A DNA stretch of 60,691 nucleotides. Origin: an uncultured Pelagibacteraceae bacterium (GTDB lineage Bacteria; Pseudomonadota; Alphaproteobacteria; Pelagibacterales; Pelagibacteraceae). The stretch covers positions 1 through 60,691 of the forward strand of contig CACBIY010000006.1 in NCBI GenBank assembly GCA_902539445.1. The letters run 5' to 3'. How positions within the stretch are numbered: position 1 is the stretch's first letter; each line of letters opens with the position of its first letter. The position numbers and the translations under genes are program-made. This document shows, one piece after another, positions 1 through 9,838 of this stretch. The notes beneath the pieces were generated by a model. The model did no database searches. It was not told where the DNA came from and worked only from the letters and a program-made list of their open reading frames with translations.

Positions 1-81
1 AACTCTTCTTGCTATTAATTGTGTAAATTGTGAACCAAAATCTACAATTAAAATCTTATTCAAATTTTGATCAAGACTCAT
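1..81 (-). CDS. guaA: GMP synthase, N-terminal fragment (cut by window edge)
   Basis: Only the first 27 codons are inside the window. They encode a short lead-in followed by [18 protein letters not shown], the hallmark first strand of the class I glutamine amidotransferase domain of GMP synthase. The enzyme aminates XMP to GMP, directly after the IMP dehydrogenase step encoded just upstream by guaB. The ATG at 81-79 lies inside the 3' end of the TPR gene (11-base overlap), so the three genes are probably co-transcribed and translationally coupled. The rest of the gene lies left of base 1. Identity is confident despite the short length because the motif is distinctive. Confidence 0.85.
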   Translation of the reverse strand, partial: MSLDQNLNKILIVDFGSQFTQLIARRV

Positions 82-508
82 TTTTTGGTTCTAAGTTTGC
101 TAAAGAATCTAAGATACTTTTATTTTCATCACATAAATTTTTGCAAACTTTGACAAAGTCTTCTGATAGACTCTTTACTTTAGAGTAGTTTGATTTTTCT
201 AATGCTATTTTCATTAACATTAACATTGCTTCTTCATTATTTGGTTCAATCAATAAAGTCGCCTCTAAATTTTTTTCCTCTTTCTTTTGATTTTTTTCCT
301 GATTGTAAATTTTTGCTAAATATAAGTATGAATTAGTGTGCTTTGGATTAAATACAATGCTTCTCTCAAACATAAATCGAGCATCTTCAAATTTTTTTTT
401 ATTGTAAAGTTCTAGACCTTTATTAAAAAAATTCTCACTACCTATAGAAAAATTAAAAATATTAATTAGAAAATAGAAAAGAACGGTTATTTTAAAGATT
501 TTTCTCAT
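71..508 (-). CDS. Small periplasmic TPR-repeat protein between guaB and guaA
   Basis: A 145-residue protein. Residues 1 to about 23 form a signal peptide or anchor (MRKIF, then a hydrophobic stretch ending SIGS). The rest reads as two to three tetratricopeptide repeats: about 27-60 with [20 protein letters not shown], about 61-94, then a weaker third. C122 and C126 form a CxxxC near the C-terminus. TPR proteins are protein-interaction scaffolds, and nothing here suggests catalysis. Its ATG shares a base with the guaB stop (TAATG) and its own end overlaps guaA, so it is locked into the guanine-nucleotide operon. An exported TPR protein is unexpected there. I do not recognise a named orthologue; partner and function are unknown. 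Confidence 0.75.
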   Translation of the reverse strand: MRKIFKITVLFYFLINIFNFSIGSENFFNKGLELYNKKKFEDARFMFERSIVFNPKHTNSYLYLAKIYNQEKNQKKEEKNLEATLLIEPNNEEAMLMLMKIALEKSNYSKVKSLSEDFVKVCKNLCDENKSILDSLANLEPKNES

Positions 509-1590
509 TAATATTTATTATCACTTTTAACTATATCAACATTATGGACCATACTTTCGTAAAAACCAGCTTTTGTTATTTTAACAAATTGTGGTTTATC
601 TCTTAGATATTTAATTTGTCTTGATCCTAAGTATCCCATAGAAGATCTTAATCCACCAATTAATTTAAAGATTATATTATCAACTTTACCTTTATATTTT
701 GCAAATCCTTCTACTCCTTCTGGCACATATTTAGATGAGTCCTTTTGCTTTGATTGAAAATATCGATCTGCGGATCCTTTATTCATTGCACCAACTGAGC
801 CCATGCCTCTAAAATTTTTAAATAATTTTCCATTTCTCTTTATTAATTTTCCTGGCGCTTCATCTGTTCCAGCAAACAATGAGCCAATCATAACTGCATC
901 TGCTCCAGCAGCGAATGCTTTTGCTAAATCACCTGAATATTTAATTCCACCATCAGAAATAATCTTTACATTTTTATTTTTTATACCATTCCTTACTTCT
1001 AGTATTGCACTAAGTTGTGGAACCCCAATACCTGCAACTAATCTTGTTGTGCATATCGATCCAGGTCCAATCCCAACTTTTATGACGTCAACACCAAGCT
1101 TTAATAGAAATTTTGCTGCGGCAGGTGTAGCAATATTTCCAGCACAGAGAGCAGTTTTTTTGTCTTTTGTTTTTTTGATAAACTTAATTATTTCTGAGAC
1201 CTTTTTTGTATGTCCATGAGCAGTATCAACAACAATCATATCAATTTTTTCTTTAAGTATTGCTTCTGCTCTTTTAAATTCGCTTGGTCCAGCTCCAACA
1301 GCTGCGCCTACTAAAAGTTTTTGTTTTTTTACTTTTTTAATTTCAAGAATTTGTTTTTTTATATCCAAATTTCTATGAATAATTCCTATCCCGCCTGCTT
1401 TCGCAATCGCGATAGCCATTTTGCTTTCAGTAACAGTATCCATAGCTGAGGATAATAGAGGAATATTCAATTTTAGATAGTTTGTGAGCTTAATACTAGT
1501 ATCAACTTCTGAGGGTAAGATCTCAGAATACTTAGGAACAAGTGTTACATCATCAAAGGTGAGTGCTTCTTTTATAGGAACCATGATCAT
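508..1590 (-). CDS. guaB: IMP dehydrogenase, short form without CBS domains
   Basis: Converts IMP to XMP with NAD+, the committed step to GMP. The N-terminal TFDDVTLVPKYSEILPSEVD, the SSAMDTVTES stretch, the catalytic loop GPGSICTTRLVAGIG with nucleophile Cys180, and the GMGSVGAM and EGVEGF motifs are all present. The length is 360 residues against about 490 for usual bacterial enzymes. After IHRNLDIKKQILEIKKVK (to about residue 88) the chain runs straight into LLVGAAVG, where the two CBS domains normally sit, so the regulatory module is cleanly missing and the TIM barrel is intact. Families with CBS-less IMPDH are known elsewhere. The gene lies downstream of rlmE (31-base gap) and couples into the TPR gene and guaA. 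Confidence 0.95.
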   Translation of the reverse strand: MIMVPIKEALTFDDVTLVPKYSEILPSEVDTSIKLTNYLKLNIPLLSSAMDTVTESKMAIAIAKAGGIGIIHRNLDIKKQILEIKKVKKQKLLVGAAVGAGPSEFKRAEAILKEKIDMIVVDTAHGHTKKVSEIIKFIKKTKDKKTALCAGNIATPAAAKFLLKLGVDVIKVGIGPGSICTTRLVAGIGVPQLSAILEVRNGIKNKNVKIISDGGIKYSGDLAKAFAAGADAVMIGSLFAGTDEAPGKLIKRNGKLFKNFRGMGSVGAMNKGSADRYFQSKQKDSSKYVPEGVEGFAKYKGKVDNIIFKLIGGLRSSMGYLGSRQIKYLRDKPQFVKITKAGFYESMVHNVDIVKSDNKY

Positions 1591-1621
1591 TTATATACGA
1601 TTCCTTTAAAATTTAAAGAAA

Positions 1622-2233
1622 CTATCTAAGATTTTTACAAATTATAAAACTTTCTTTAGAGTCTTTTCTACTAGATTTGGGTTTAAAAACCTTTACTTCC
1701 TTAAAAATTTTTTTTCCCAGTGCGACAATTTCATTGAAGGTACTACCCATAAATATTTTTGAAATAAAAAAACCCTTTTCTGAAATCACATCCTTTGAAA
1801 AAACCATCGCCTCTTTGCACAATTCACCAGTTTGAATTGAATCGATATTTTTTATCCCAGTTGTGTTTACGGCCATATCAGACATGACTACATCAGGTTT
1901 TTTTTTAAGATATTGTTTAATTTGGTCTTGAGTATCAACTGAAGTAAAGTCACCCTGAATTTGTAAGGTATTTTCTATACTTTCCATCTCTTTTAGATCT
2001 ATAGAAATTATCTTTCCGCTCTTAACTACTTTTGCAACATACTGTGACCAACTCCCAGGAGCTGCTCCAATGTCTACAACTGACATTCCACCCTTAAATA
2101 TTTTAAATTTTTCATCTATCTCTTTTAGTTTATAGGCCGACCTAGCTCGATAACCGTCAACTTTTGATTGACGCACATAAGTATCACGTCTTTGTTTATT
2201 TACCCAATTTTTTGAAATCTTATTTTTTTTCAA
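1622..2233 (-). CDS. rlmE: 23S rRNA (uridine-2'-O)-methyltransferase RlmE (FtsJ)
   Basis: SAM-dependent 2'-O-methyltransferase of 203 residues that methylates the A-loop uridine (E. coli U2552) of 23S rRNA late in 50S assembly. It has the RSAYKL motif (Lys35), SAM motif VVDIGAAPGSWSQYV (53-66), Asp119 in MSDMA, Lys159 in FISKIF and Glu194 in SKESF. These complete the K-D-K-E catalytic tetrad. The start is a TTG at 2233-2231, directly abutting the stop of the glycosyltransferase gene upstream. No ATG occurs in frame before the RSAYKL motif, so the TTG is well supported. It is expressed with the phospholipid genes upstream and guaB downstream. Confidence 0.95.
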   Translation of the reverse strand: MKKNKISKNWVNKQRRDTYVRQSKVDGYRARSAYKLKEIDEKFKIFKGGMSVVDIGAAPGSWSQYVAKVVKSGKIISIDLKEMESIENTLQIQGDFTSVDTQDQIKQYLKKKPDVVMSDMAVNTTGIKNIDSIQTGELCKEAMVFSKDVISEKGFFISKIFMGSTFNEIVALGKKIFKEVKVFKPKSSRKDSKESFIICKNLR

Positions 2234-3145
2234 TTAAGTATTATATCTTAAACTTTTATGTATTTTATTTTTATCTAAAGTTTCTAATTCAATTTTAATA
2301 GTTTTATCCACTCGCATATCCTTACCACCTTTCCAAATACCTGCTGCAAGATGCATTATACCAATTTTATAATTTGGTAAGTATGGTTCAACAAATGTAC
2401 TTTGTTTCTGATCATATTTTGGAAGTAAATTACTTGTGATCCAATTACAATTTAAAGGAAGAAACTCTGTCTCTAAATCATCAATATAAACAGACATATT
2501 AATTGCTAGACCTTCAGATCCAAAAATATTACCTGCTTTTAGAGTTTTCTCTAAATTATTTTGCCAAGTACTCCATCCTTTAGAGTCTTTTTCTAAGGAA
2601 AAAACTCCAATATTAATATGTGGGGCAAAAGCTAATTTCCTAGCATCTGCATAACTAATTTTTGATTTTACAGCGTGTTTAAAATTTTGAGATTTAATTA
2701 ACGCCAGCTTTCCAAAAAGCCAGTTTACTTTTGATGTAATCTTATATCCTGGACCAATTGTTTGAGTAATTCCAAGCTTTCCATCATCACAAGCCTTGAA
2801 ATATAATTCCACGCAACTCCAATCATTTACCCATGCATCACAATCAATCCACAGATATTTTTCGTAGTTAGGAAAGTATTTAGGTAAAAAGGCTCTTGAG
2901 ACCTGACTTTTCAACCATTCTTTACCTTTAACCTTATAACCAGGCACTTCAATATCCCATTCGGCATTTTTAATTTCATCAACTTTTTTAGATAAACTAT
3001 CTCTCTGATCTTGTTTTAATCCTGCATCCAAAATGCAAATAGCAACATCTTCACTCTGTTTAAATCTTTTAATTGAATCTACTAGTTCTTCTAGTAAAGG
3101 AAAATAATTAGCATCGGCTAAAGAAACGATTACATTTTTTTTCAT
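2234..3145 (-). CDS. GT8-like glycosyltransferase in the phosphatidylethanolamine operon
   Basis: A 303-residue soluble protein. It begins MKKNVIVSLADANYFPLLEE, contains YLWIDCDAWV with a D101-x-D103 metal/nucleotide-sugar motif, and has a later HINIGVFSLE segment and a C-terminal IMHLAAGIW histidine region. This is the layout of GT-A fold, family 8-like retaining glycosyltransferases. No membrane segment or signal is seen, so it acts in the cytoplasm. Donor and acceptor cannot be read from the sequence. Its start shares one base with the pssA stop. Being tied to pssA and psd suggests, by inference only, a lipid or lipopolysaccharide acceptor. Confidence 0.7.
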   Translation of the reverse strand: MKKNVIVSLADANYFPLLEELVDSIKRFKQSEDVAICILDAGLKQDQRDSLSKKVDEIKNAEWDIEVPGYKVKGKEWLKSQVSRAFLPKYFPNYEKYLWIDCDAWVNDWSCVELYFKACDDGKLGITQTIGPGYKITSKVNWLFGKLALIKSQNFKHAVKSKISYADARKLAFAPHINIGVFSLEKDSKGWSTWQNNLEKTLKAGNIFGSEGLAINMSVYIDDLETEFLPLNCNWITSNLLPKYDQKQSTFVEPYLPNYKIGIMHLAAGIWKGGKDMRVDKTIKIELETLDKNKIHKSLRYNT

Positions 3146-3948
3146 TAAAGTACGTCTTCAAGATCATCTTCGTCTTGAATTTTGTCATTTTCATGTTGTT
3201 TCTTAATTTTCTGAAAATGGAAAAAGCTAATTGGTAATAAAAGGACATAAATTGCTGCACTAATTGCAATTACATTAAAAGTATAAATTAATAACAGGCC
3301 AAAAAATAAAACTATTCCAAATAAAAGGAATATTGTTGTCTTTCTTGGAATCACTATCTTTTTAAAAGAATAGCTTGGAAATTTACTAATAAGTAAAAAA
3401 GAAGTTGTGATAAAAAAAATGGGTACCATTAAATCATAATTTAATTGAACAAAATTAAAACCGCTTAAACTAATTATCAAAGGCGTTAAAACTAAAATTC
3501 CTCCAGCTGGTGATGGGACTCCCTCAAAAAAATTATCTCTCCATGAAGGTTCTTGGTTTGAGTTAATGTTAAACCGCGCTAAACGTAATGCAACGCAAAT
3601 TACATAAACTAAACAAAGCAACCAACCAAATCTTCCTAGAGTATTGAGCTTCCAGAAATACATTATAAATGCTGGCGCTACCCCAAAACTTATCATATCT
3701 GTGAGTGAGTCTAATTCTTTTCCAACTTTAGAAGTACCTCTGATTAATCTAGCTATTCTTCCATCAAGACCATCGATTAAAGCAGCAAATAGAATCGCTA
3801 TAATTGCAAGTTCAAACCTACCATCTAGAGCAAATCGTATTGATGTTAAACCAATGCAAACCCCAATAAGTGTAAGCATATTTGGTAAGATCATTCTTGC
3901 TCTTTTTTTATCTGCTACGATCTTTAAATTATTTTTAGGTTGTTCCAT
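3145..3948 (-). CDS. pssA: CDP-diacylglycerol-serine O-phosphatidyltransferase
   Basis: Integral membrane enzyme that makes phosphatidylserine from CDP-diacylglycerol and serine. The CDP-alcohol phosphatidyltransferase signature is complete: DGRIAR at 62-67, then G76, D80 and D84 (GKELDSLTD), with D59 just before. Several hydrophobic segments follow to the C-terminus, which ends in a charged tail (267 residues). It belongs to the type II, CDP-OH-P family. It lies one base after psd, so precursor synthesis and decarboxylation are encoded together, giving the two steps to phosphatidylethanolamine. Its last base is shared with the start of the downstream glycosyltransferase. Confidence 0.95.
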   Translation of the reverse strand: MEQPKNNLKIVADKKRARMILPNMLTLIGVCIGLTSIRFALDGRFELAIIAILFAALIDGLDGRIARLIRGTSKVGKELDSLTDMISFGVAPAFIMYFWKLNTLGRFGWLLCLVYVICVALRLARFNINSNQEPSWRDNFFEGVPSPAGGILVLTPLIISLSGFNFVQLNYDLMVPIFFITTSFLLISKFPSYSFKKIVIPRKTTIFLLFGIVLFFGLLLIYTFNVIAISAAIYVLLLPISFFHFQKIKKQHENDKIQDEDDLEDVL

Positions 3949-3949
3949 T

Positions 3950-4597
3950 TTATTTTTTAGCTAACAGTGTTTCCCCTGAAATAGCTTTTTGACCTACTTT
4001 TACTAATGGTTGGTAGTTTTCGTAATATACATCAGCTCTGCTTCCGAATCTTATCATTCCAATTCTATCACCTTGTTTTAACTCTTGATCTTTATTAGAC
4101 TCACAAACTATTCTTCTAGCTACAAGACCTGCTATTTGAACTACAATAATATCGTTATTATCTGTATCCTTAATTTTAAAATAATTTCTCTCGTTATCCT
4201 CACTTGCTTTATCAAGAGAAGCATTAACAAATGTTCCGGGTTTATATAAAATTTCTTCAATTTTTCCAGCACATGGAGTTCTATTAACATGACAATCAAA
4301 TACGTTCATAAAGATACTTATCTTATTAAATTTTTTATTTTCTAAGCCTAGCTCTTTTGGACCATCAACTTCTTCAACTTTTATGATTTCTCCATCAGCA
4401 GGGCTAACCAGATAATTATTATCATCAATAATTACTCTTTCAGGATCTCTAAAAAAATAATAAACCCAGATTGTTAATACCAAACCAATTAAACCTAAAA
4501 AATTACTGAAACTATAAAATACGATTGTAATAATTCCTGAGATAACTAGGAACTTGTATCCCTCTGCGTGAATTTTTGGAAATATCTTACTAAACAT
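3950..4597 (-). CDS. psd: Phosphatidylserine decarboxylase proenzyme, short form
   Basis: Decarboxylates phosphatidylserine to phosphatidylethanolamine using a self-made pyruvoyl group. Visible are an N-terminal membrane segment (about 15-48), SPADGE at 65-70, NVFDCHVNRTP (98-108), and the self-cleavage site RFGSRADVY with Gly185-Ser186, where Ser186 would become the pyruvoyl residue. The length of 215 residues fits the short, alphaproteobacterial/archaetidylserine-decarboxylase-like class rather than the longer E. coli type. It is first in the minus-strand operon psd-pssA-GT-rlmE-guaB-TPR-guaA. The divergent icd gene begins 73 bases away. Confidence 0.95.
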   Translation of the reverse strand: MFSKIFPKIHAEGYKFLVISGIITIVFYSFSNFLGLIGLVLTIWVYYFFRDPERVIIDDNNYLVSPADGEIIKVEEVDGPKELGLENKKFNKISIFMNVFDCHVNRTPCAGKIEEILYKPGTFVNASLDKASEDNERNYFKIKDTDNNDIIVVQIAGLVARRIVCESNKDQELKQGDRIGMIRFGSRADVYYENYQPLVKVGQKAISGETLLAKK

Positions 4598-4607
4598 GTT
4601 CTTCTAT

Positions 4608-4637
4608 TTGATAATTTTTCATTAATATGTATATAAA
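4608..4637 (+). promoter_or_regulatory. Candidate sigma-70 promoter of icd
   Basis: TTGATA at 4608-4613 and TATAAA at 4632-4637 are separated by 18 bases. This would give a leader of about 27 bases before the GTG start at 4671. It is consistent with the only intergenic space available, but AT-rich DNA makes chance matches common. Confidence 0.4.
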
Positions 4638-4670
4638 ATTACGAAATTCAATTATTAAGATATAAATAAA

Positions 4671-5885
4671 GTGAGCAAAATTACTGTAAAAAACCCCATT
4701 GTAGAGTTAGATGGTGATGAAATGACCAGGATAATCTGGGAATTTATTAAAAAAAAATTAATCCTTCCTTATCTTGATATCGGTATTGAGTACTACGATT
4801 TGGGTATGAAGAGTAGAGATGATACTGATGACCAGATTACAATAGACTCTGCTAATGCAATTAAAAAAATTGGTGTAGGTATAAAATGTGCAACCATCAC
4901 TCCTGATGAAGCACGAGTTGAAGAATTTAATTTAAAAAAAATGTGGAGGTCACCAAATGGGACGATAAGAAATATCATTGGTGGAACTGTTTTTAGAGAG
5001 CCCATAATTTGTTCTAACATTCCAAAATTAGTGCCTTCATGGTCAGATCCAGTTGTAATTGGTAGACATGCTTTTGGTGATCAGTACAGGGCAACTGATT
5101 TTAAAGTCCCAGGTAAAGGAAAGATGGAAGTTAAGTGGACATCAGAGGATGGTAAAGATGAAATTAAATATGAAGTATTTAATTTTACTGGACCAGGTGT
5201 TGCTCTTTCTATGTATAACCTAGATAAATCTATTGAGGATTTTGCAAGATCTTGTTTTAGCTACGGTCTTATAAAAAAGTGGCCCGTCTATCTTTCAACA
5301 AAAAATACGATCCTAAAGAAGTACGATGGACGTTTTAAAGATATATTTGAAGAAGTGTTTAATAAAGAATTTAAAGAAAAATTTGATAAGGAAAAAATTA
5401 CTTATGAACATAGATTAATTGACGACATGGTGGCTTGTGCAATGAAATGGAGTGGAAAATATATTTGGGCTTGTAAAAATTACGATGGTGATGTTCAGTC
5501 TGATACGATGGCTCAAGGTTATGGTTCTTTAGGTTTAATGACAAGTACATTATTAACTCCTGATGGAAAAATTATGGAAGCCGAGGCAGCACATGGAACT
5601 GTAACAAGACACTATAGAATGCATCAACAAGGAAAAGAAACATCGACCAATCCTATTGCCTCGATTTTTGCCTGGACAAGAGGTCTGGCTCACCGAGGTA
5701 AATTAGATGGAAATGATGATCTTATAAAGTTTGCTAACACCATTGAGCAAGTTTGTATTGATTGTGTCGAAAGCGGTTCTATGACCAAAGATCTAGCTAT
5801 ACTAGTTGGGCCATCAACTAAGTACTTAACTACAAATCAATTTCTGGATGAAATTGATAATAATTTAAAAAAGAAATTAAATTAA
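4671..5885 (+). CDS. icd: NADP-dependent isocitrate dehydrogenase, eukaryote-like homodimeric type
   Basis: Oxidative decarboxylation of isocitrate to 2-oxoglutarate with NADPH formation in the TCA cycle. The 404-residue sequence with [12 protein letters not shown] near the start, [34 protein letters not shown] and the [14 protein letters not shown] block is of the type shared with eukaryotic IDH1/2 and many alphaproteobacteria, not the E. coli type. Ser and Asn of the SPNGT segment and the paired Arg residues form the substrate site. The start is GTG at 4671; no ATG lies before the conserved ELDGDE. The 3' end overlaps the convergent alaS by 9 bases. Confidence 0.95.
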   Translation: MSKITVKNPIVELDGDEMTRIIWEFIKKKLILPYLDIGIEYYDLGMKSRDDTDDQITIDSANAIKKIGVGIKCATITPDEARVEEFNLKKMWRSPNGTIRNIIGGTVFREPIICSNIPKLVPSWSDPVVIGRHAFGDQYRATDFKVPGKGKMEVKWTSEDGKDEIKYEVFNFTGPGVALSMYNLDKSIEDFARSCFSYGLIKKWPVYLSTKNTILKKYDGRFKDIFEEVFNKEFKEKFDKEKITYEHRLIDDMVACAMKWSGKYIWACKNYDGDVQSDTMAQGYGSLGLMTSTLLTPDGKIMEAEAAHGTVTRHYRMHQQGKETSTNPIASIFAWTRGLAHRGKLDGNDDLIKFANTIEQVCIDCVESGSMTKDLAILVGPSTKYLTTNQFLDEIDNNLKKKLN

Positions 5886-8543
5886 AGACTTGATTTTTTC
5901 AAAAGCTTCATCAATTTTGCTCTTATCTTGCCCCCCTGCTTGAGCAAAATCTTTTCTACCACCGCCACCTTTTCCACCAACAGTCTCTGATCCTAATTTT
6001 GCAAATTTTACTGCATCATATTTATCTACTAATTTATCGGTAATACCAACTGCTAACCCAACCTTATCTTCACTACTTGCAAAAACAATTACAATACCAT
6101 CACCTAATTCTTTTTTACCATTATCAACTAATTTTCTTAAATCTTTAGGAGGTAAATCTTGTACTTTTTGAAATCTAACTTTTATATTATTTATCTTATC
6201 ATCTTTAATAATGTTTTTAGTTTTGTCTTGAAGAACTGAACTAACATTTAGTTGTTCAAGTTGTCGAGAAAGATTTTTTATAATTTCTTTTAAATCTTTA
6301 TTATCAACATTTGGTTTGCCTCCAAGTTTAATAATTTGTGATGACAAATCTTTAATTGTTTCTTCATCTTTTTGTGTCGATAAAGTTGATAATTTTTCTT
6401 TGTTCTTAATAAAATCCTCAAGTTGTTTATCTCTTAGAGCTTCAACTCTTCTAACACCCGCAGCAATAGACGATTGACTTACAGTTTTAAATTTTCCAAT
6501 ATCACCGGTATTTTTAACATGTGTTCCTCCACATAACTCTGTTGAAAAGTATGCTTCTTTTTCCTTTCCCATAGATACAACGCGGACTTCTTCTCCATAT
6601 TTTTCTCCAAAAAAAGCTAGCGCTCCTTTTTCAATTGCAGCTTTTGGTGTCATAATTCTTGTTGTTACCTCAGAACTATTTGAAACATATTCATTAACTA
6701 GCTTATCAATAGTCTCTAACTCTTCATTAGTAATTGGTTTCATGTGGCTAAAGTCAAATCTTAATCTGTCTGGAGCAACTAATGATCCTTTTTGCATAAC
6801 ATGTTTACCTAAAGTTCTTCTTAATGACTCGTGGAGTAAGTGTGTAGCAGAATGATAAGCTTTTAGATTATCTCTTCTCTCAACATCTATTTTCATTTCT
6901 ACTACATCGTTGATTTTTATATCTCCAGTTTTCAAAGATCCGTAATGAACAAATAAATCTCCAAGTTTCTTTTGTGTATCTTCTACTTCAAAAACAGAAT
7001 TACCAGAAACAATTGTACCTTTATCACCAAGTTGTCCACCAGACTCTCCATAAAACGGGGTTTGATTGGTAATGATCATTCCCTCTTCCCCAGAAGATAA
7101 AGATTTTGTCTCTTTGTTACCTTTAATTAAGTTTAACACAACACCCTCAGACTGATTAGACTCGTAACCTAAAAATTCTGTTGGACCAGTTTTATCTTTA
7201 ATTGAAAACCAAATGGCTTCCTCAGAACTATCTCCAGAACCTTTCCAATTCTTCTTAGCAAGCTCTTTGCTTTTTTTCATTAATTCATCAAATTTCTGAT
7301 GATCAACTTTTAAAGATTTATTCTTTAAAATGTCTTCAGTAAGATCTAATGGAAAACCATAGGTGTCATATAATTTGAAAGCGACATCCCCAGGTAAAAC
7401 TTTGTCTATTTTTGCAATTTCATTATTTAAAATTTTGATACCTCTATCTAGTAAAACTAAAAATTTTTCTTCCTCCATCCTTAAAGTTTCTTTGATCAAA
7501 GATTGAGACCTTTCAAGCTCTGGGTAGTTTCCTGACATCTCGTTTTTTAATGAGTCAAAAATTTTATAAAAAATTGGCTCTTTAGATCCTAACAAATGAG
7601 AATGTCTCATTCCTCTTCTCATAATTCTTCTTAGAACATATCCGCGACCTTCATTTGATGGTAAAACTCCTTCGGCTAAAAGAAATGAGCTTGCTCTTAA
7701 GTGATCAGCAATTACTCTAAAACTTGATATATTTTTATCTTCTTGTTTGACTTTTGTTGCATCAGATATTGAGCTAATTAATTTCTTAAAATGATCAGTT
7801 TGATAGTTATCATGTGTACCTTGTAAAAGAGCTGCAATTCTCTCTAATCCCATCCCTGTATCAACAGATGGTTTTGGCAAATCTATTCTTTTTTCTTTTG
7901 AGACTTGCTCATACTGCATAAAGACCAAATTCCAAATTTCAATAAAACGATCTCCATCTTGATCTTTGGTTCCGGGCAGTCCACCTTTTAAGTGATCACC
8001 ATGATCATAAAATATTTCTGAGCAAGGACCACAGGGACCAGTTTCACCCATTGACCAGAAGTTATCCGATGTTGCAATTCTAATTATTCTGTCATCACTA
8101 AAACCTGCTATTTTTTTCCAGAAATTAAAAGCCTCATCATCTTCATTAAAAACAGTTACATAAAGCCTATTTTTATCTAAACCAAAATCTTTGGTGATTA
8201 AATTCCATGCAAGTTCAATTCCTCTTTCTTTAAAATAATCTCCAAAAGAAAAGTTTCCCAACATTTCAAAGAAAGTATGATGTCTTGGTGTATAACCAAC
8301 ATTTTCTAAATCATTATGTTTACCACCTGCTCTAACGCATTTTTGTGAGGTAGTAGCCCTTTGATAATCTCTTTTTTCTAGACCAGTAAATACATTTTTA
8401 AACTGAACCATCCCTGAATTAGCAAACATTAAGGTTGGATCGTTATTTGGGACTAAATTGCTAGATTCAACAATCTTATGATCATTTTTTTCAAAGTATT
8501 TAAGAAACGTACTTCTTATTTCATTTAATGATTTGTCCGCCAT
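5877..8543 (-). CDS. alaS: Alanyl-tRNA synthetase
   Basis: Charges tRNA-Ala. At 888 residues it is full length. The N-terminal class II core shows the class II motifs, including [20 protein letters not shown] and [18 protein letters not shown]. The editing domain carries [12 protein letters not shown] and, later, [13 protein letters not shown], the four zinc/editing ligands (HxxxH and CxxxH). The C-terminal DHHA1-type domain ends in the glycine-rich [16 protein letters not shown]. It follows recA in the same direction but is separated from it by a strong hairpin. Its stop overlaps the icd stop region by 9 bases. Confidence 0.97.
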   Translation of the reverse strand: MADKSLNEIRSTFLKYFEKNDHKIVESSNLVPNNDPTLMFANSGMVQFKNVFTGLEKRDYQRATTSQKCVRAGGKHNDLENVGYTPRHHTFFEMLGNFSFGDYFKERGIELAWNLITKDFGLDKNRLYVTVFNEDDEAFNFWKKIAGFSDDRIIRIATSDNFWSMGETGPCGPCSEIFYDHGDHLKGGLPGTKDQDGDRFIEIWNLVFMQYEQVSKEKRIDLPKPSVDTGMGLERIAALLQGTHDNYQTDHFKKLISSISDATKVKQEDKNISSFRVIADHLRASSFLLAEGVLPSNEGRGYVLRRIMRRGMRHSHLLGSKEPIFYKIFDSLKNEMSGNYPELERSQSLIKETLRMEEEKFLVLLDRGIKILNNEIAKIDKVLPGDVAFKLYDTYGFPLDLTEDILKNKSLKVDHQKFDELMKKSKELAKKNWKGSGDSSEEAIWFSIKDKTGPTEFLGYESNQSEGVVLNLIKGNKETKSLSSGEEGMIITNQTPFYGESGGQLGDKGTIVSGNSVFEVEDTQKKLGDLFVHYGSLKTGDIKINDVVEMKIDVERRDNLKAYHSATHLLHESLRRTLGKHVMQKGSLVAPDRLRFDFSHMKPITNEELETIDKLVNEYVSNSSEVTTRIMTPKAAIEKGALAFFGEKYGEEVRVVSMGKEKEAYFSTELCGGTHVKNTGDIGKFKTVSQSSIAAGVRRVEALRDKQLEDFIKNKEKLSTLSTQKDEETIKDLSSQIIKLGGKPNVDNKDLKEIIKNLSRQLEQLNVSSVLQDKTKNIIKDDKINNIKVRFQKVQDLPPKDLRKLVDNGKKELGDGIVIVFASSEDKVGLAVGITDKLVDKYDAVKFAKLGSETVGGKGGGGRKDFAQAGGQDKSKIDEAFEKIKSLI

Positions 8544-8593
8544 ATTTTTAAAATACAGCTTTTTTGTTCTATGTCTAGATAACGATAAGGGGG

Positions 8594-8618
8594 AAAGGCG
8601 CTTATAATAAGCGCCTTT
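8594..8618 (-). terminator. Hairpin terminator after recA
   Basis: A perfect 11-base-pair inverted repeat (8594-8604 with 8608-8618, GC-rich core GGCGC) surrounds a TAA loop. The stem ends in three A:T pairs, so the minus-strand transcript leaves the hairpin with UUU followed by CCCCC. That is a weak U-tract, but the stem is unusually strong for this AT-rich DNA. It lies between the recA stop and the alaS start, both on the minus strand, so it most likely ends or attenuates recA transcription. Confidence 0.75.
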
Positions 8619-8642
8619 ATAATTTAAAGATGACCTTTAATT

Positions 8643-9791
8643 CTAGTTCTTCTTTGTAGGAGCAGTTTCTTTTGCAGCCTCTTCTTTTTCAGCTACTTTC
8701 TTCTCCTTTTCAATTTTCTCAGGACTTAATGGATTTCCTTCAATTTTCTTTGAAATCACACCAGCTTTTTCTCTAATTGCCATTTCTATTTCTGCAGCAA
8801 CTTTAGGGTTTTGTGCAAGATAAGTTTTTGCATTTTCTCTTCCTTGTCCAATTTTCTCACCTTTATAAGCATACCAAGCTCCTGATTTTTCTATGATATC
8901 AGCTTTAGCACCTAGGTCGACTAACTCACCCATTTTGCTAATACCTCTTCCATACATCAAATCAAACTCGACAACTTTAAATGGTGGTGCAACTTTGTTT
9001 TTAACTACTTTAACTCTTGTAGTATTTCCAATAATTTCATCTTTGTCTTTGATGGCACCAATTCTTCTAATGTCCATTCTTACAGATGAATAAAACTTAA
9101 GTGCGTTACCACCTGATGTTGTTTCTGGACTTCCAAACATAACACCAATTTTCATTCTGATTTGGTTAATGAAAATCATCATTGTGTTTGTATTTGAAAT
9201 TGAACCAGTTAATTTTCTTAAAGCTTGACTCATTAATCTTGACTGAAGACCAACATGATGATCTCCCATTTCACCTTCAATTTCAGCTTTTGGAGTTAAA
9301 GCTGCAACCGAGTCAATTACGATAACTGAAATAGAGCCTGATTTTACTAATGTATCTGCTATTTCTAAAGCTTGTTCACCAGCATCTGGTTGTGAAATTA
9401 AAAGCTCCTCAGTATTTACACCTAATTTTTTTGCGTAAACTGGATCTAAAGCATGCTCTGCATCAACGAATGCACAAATTCCACCTGCTTTTTGAGCTTC
9501 AGCAACAACTTGTAATGCTAATGTAGTTTTTCCAGAAGACTCTGGCCCGTAAACTTCAATAATTCTTCCTTTAGGTAAACCGCCTATTCCTAAAGCTAAA
9601 TCTAAACTTAAAGAACCTGTTGATATCGACTCGATATCCATTGCTCTTTTTTCACCAAGCTTCATTACAGAACCTTTTCCAAAATTATCTGTGATTTGGC
9701 TGATTGCTGCGTCTAAAGCTTTATTTTTCTCTTTATTATCCAATTCTTGATCTTTAGTAGATTTAACTACTTTTAAGTTATTTTTAGTCAT
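8643..9791 (-). CDS. recA: Recombinase RecA
   Basis: DNA-dependent ATPase for homologous recombination and SOS co-protease. Walker A is GPESSGKT (82-89). Walker B is in [11 protein letters not shown], followed by the [10 protein letters not shown] loop and the L2 region around [22 protein letters not shown]. The length is 382 residues, with a 25-30 residue Lys/Glu-rich N-terminal lead before the conserved core and a charged Lys/Glu tail. An AGAGG-type ribosome site precedes the ATG at 9791. It has its own promoter region, which holds a LexA-box-like element, and the umuDC genes nearby are likely co-regulated. Confidence 0.98.
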   Translation of the reverse strand: MTKNNLKVVKSTKDQELDNKEKNKALDAAISQITDNFGKGSVMKLGEKRAMDIESISTGSLSLDLALGIGGLPKGRIIEVYGPESSGKTTLALQVVAEAQKAGGICAFVDAEHALDPVYAKKLGVNTEELLISQPDAGEQALEIADTLVKSGSISVIVIDSVAALTPKAEIEGEMGDHHVGLQSRLMSQALRKLTGSISNTNTMMIFINQIRMKIGVMFGSPETTSGGNALKFYSSVRMDIRRIGAIKDKDEIIGNTTRVKVVKNKVAPPFKVVEFDLMYGRGISKMGELVDLGAKADIIEKSGAWYAYKGEKIGQGRENAKTYLAQNPKVAAEIEMAIREKAGVISKKIEGNPLSPEKIEKEKKVAEKEEAAKETAPTKKN

Positions 9792-9838
9792 TTTTTGCCT
9801 CTTTTTTTAATATTTTTGTCACTCGAATCATGCTTATA

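Noticed and set aside
803-1219. 138-codon open frame antisense to guaB on the plus strand
   Set aside because: It lies wholly opposite the conserved guaB barrel; its composition mirrors guaB codons and it has no recognisable domain. It is a shadow frame, as are similar frames opposite ppc, ppdK, ftsH and purA.
4661-4666. TATAAA directly before icd as its -10 box
   Set aside because: It is only 4 bases from the GTG start, which would make a leaderless or truncated mRNA; the pair at 4608/4632 fits better.
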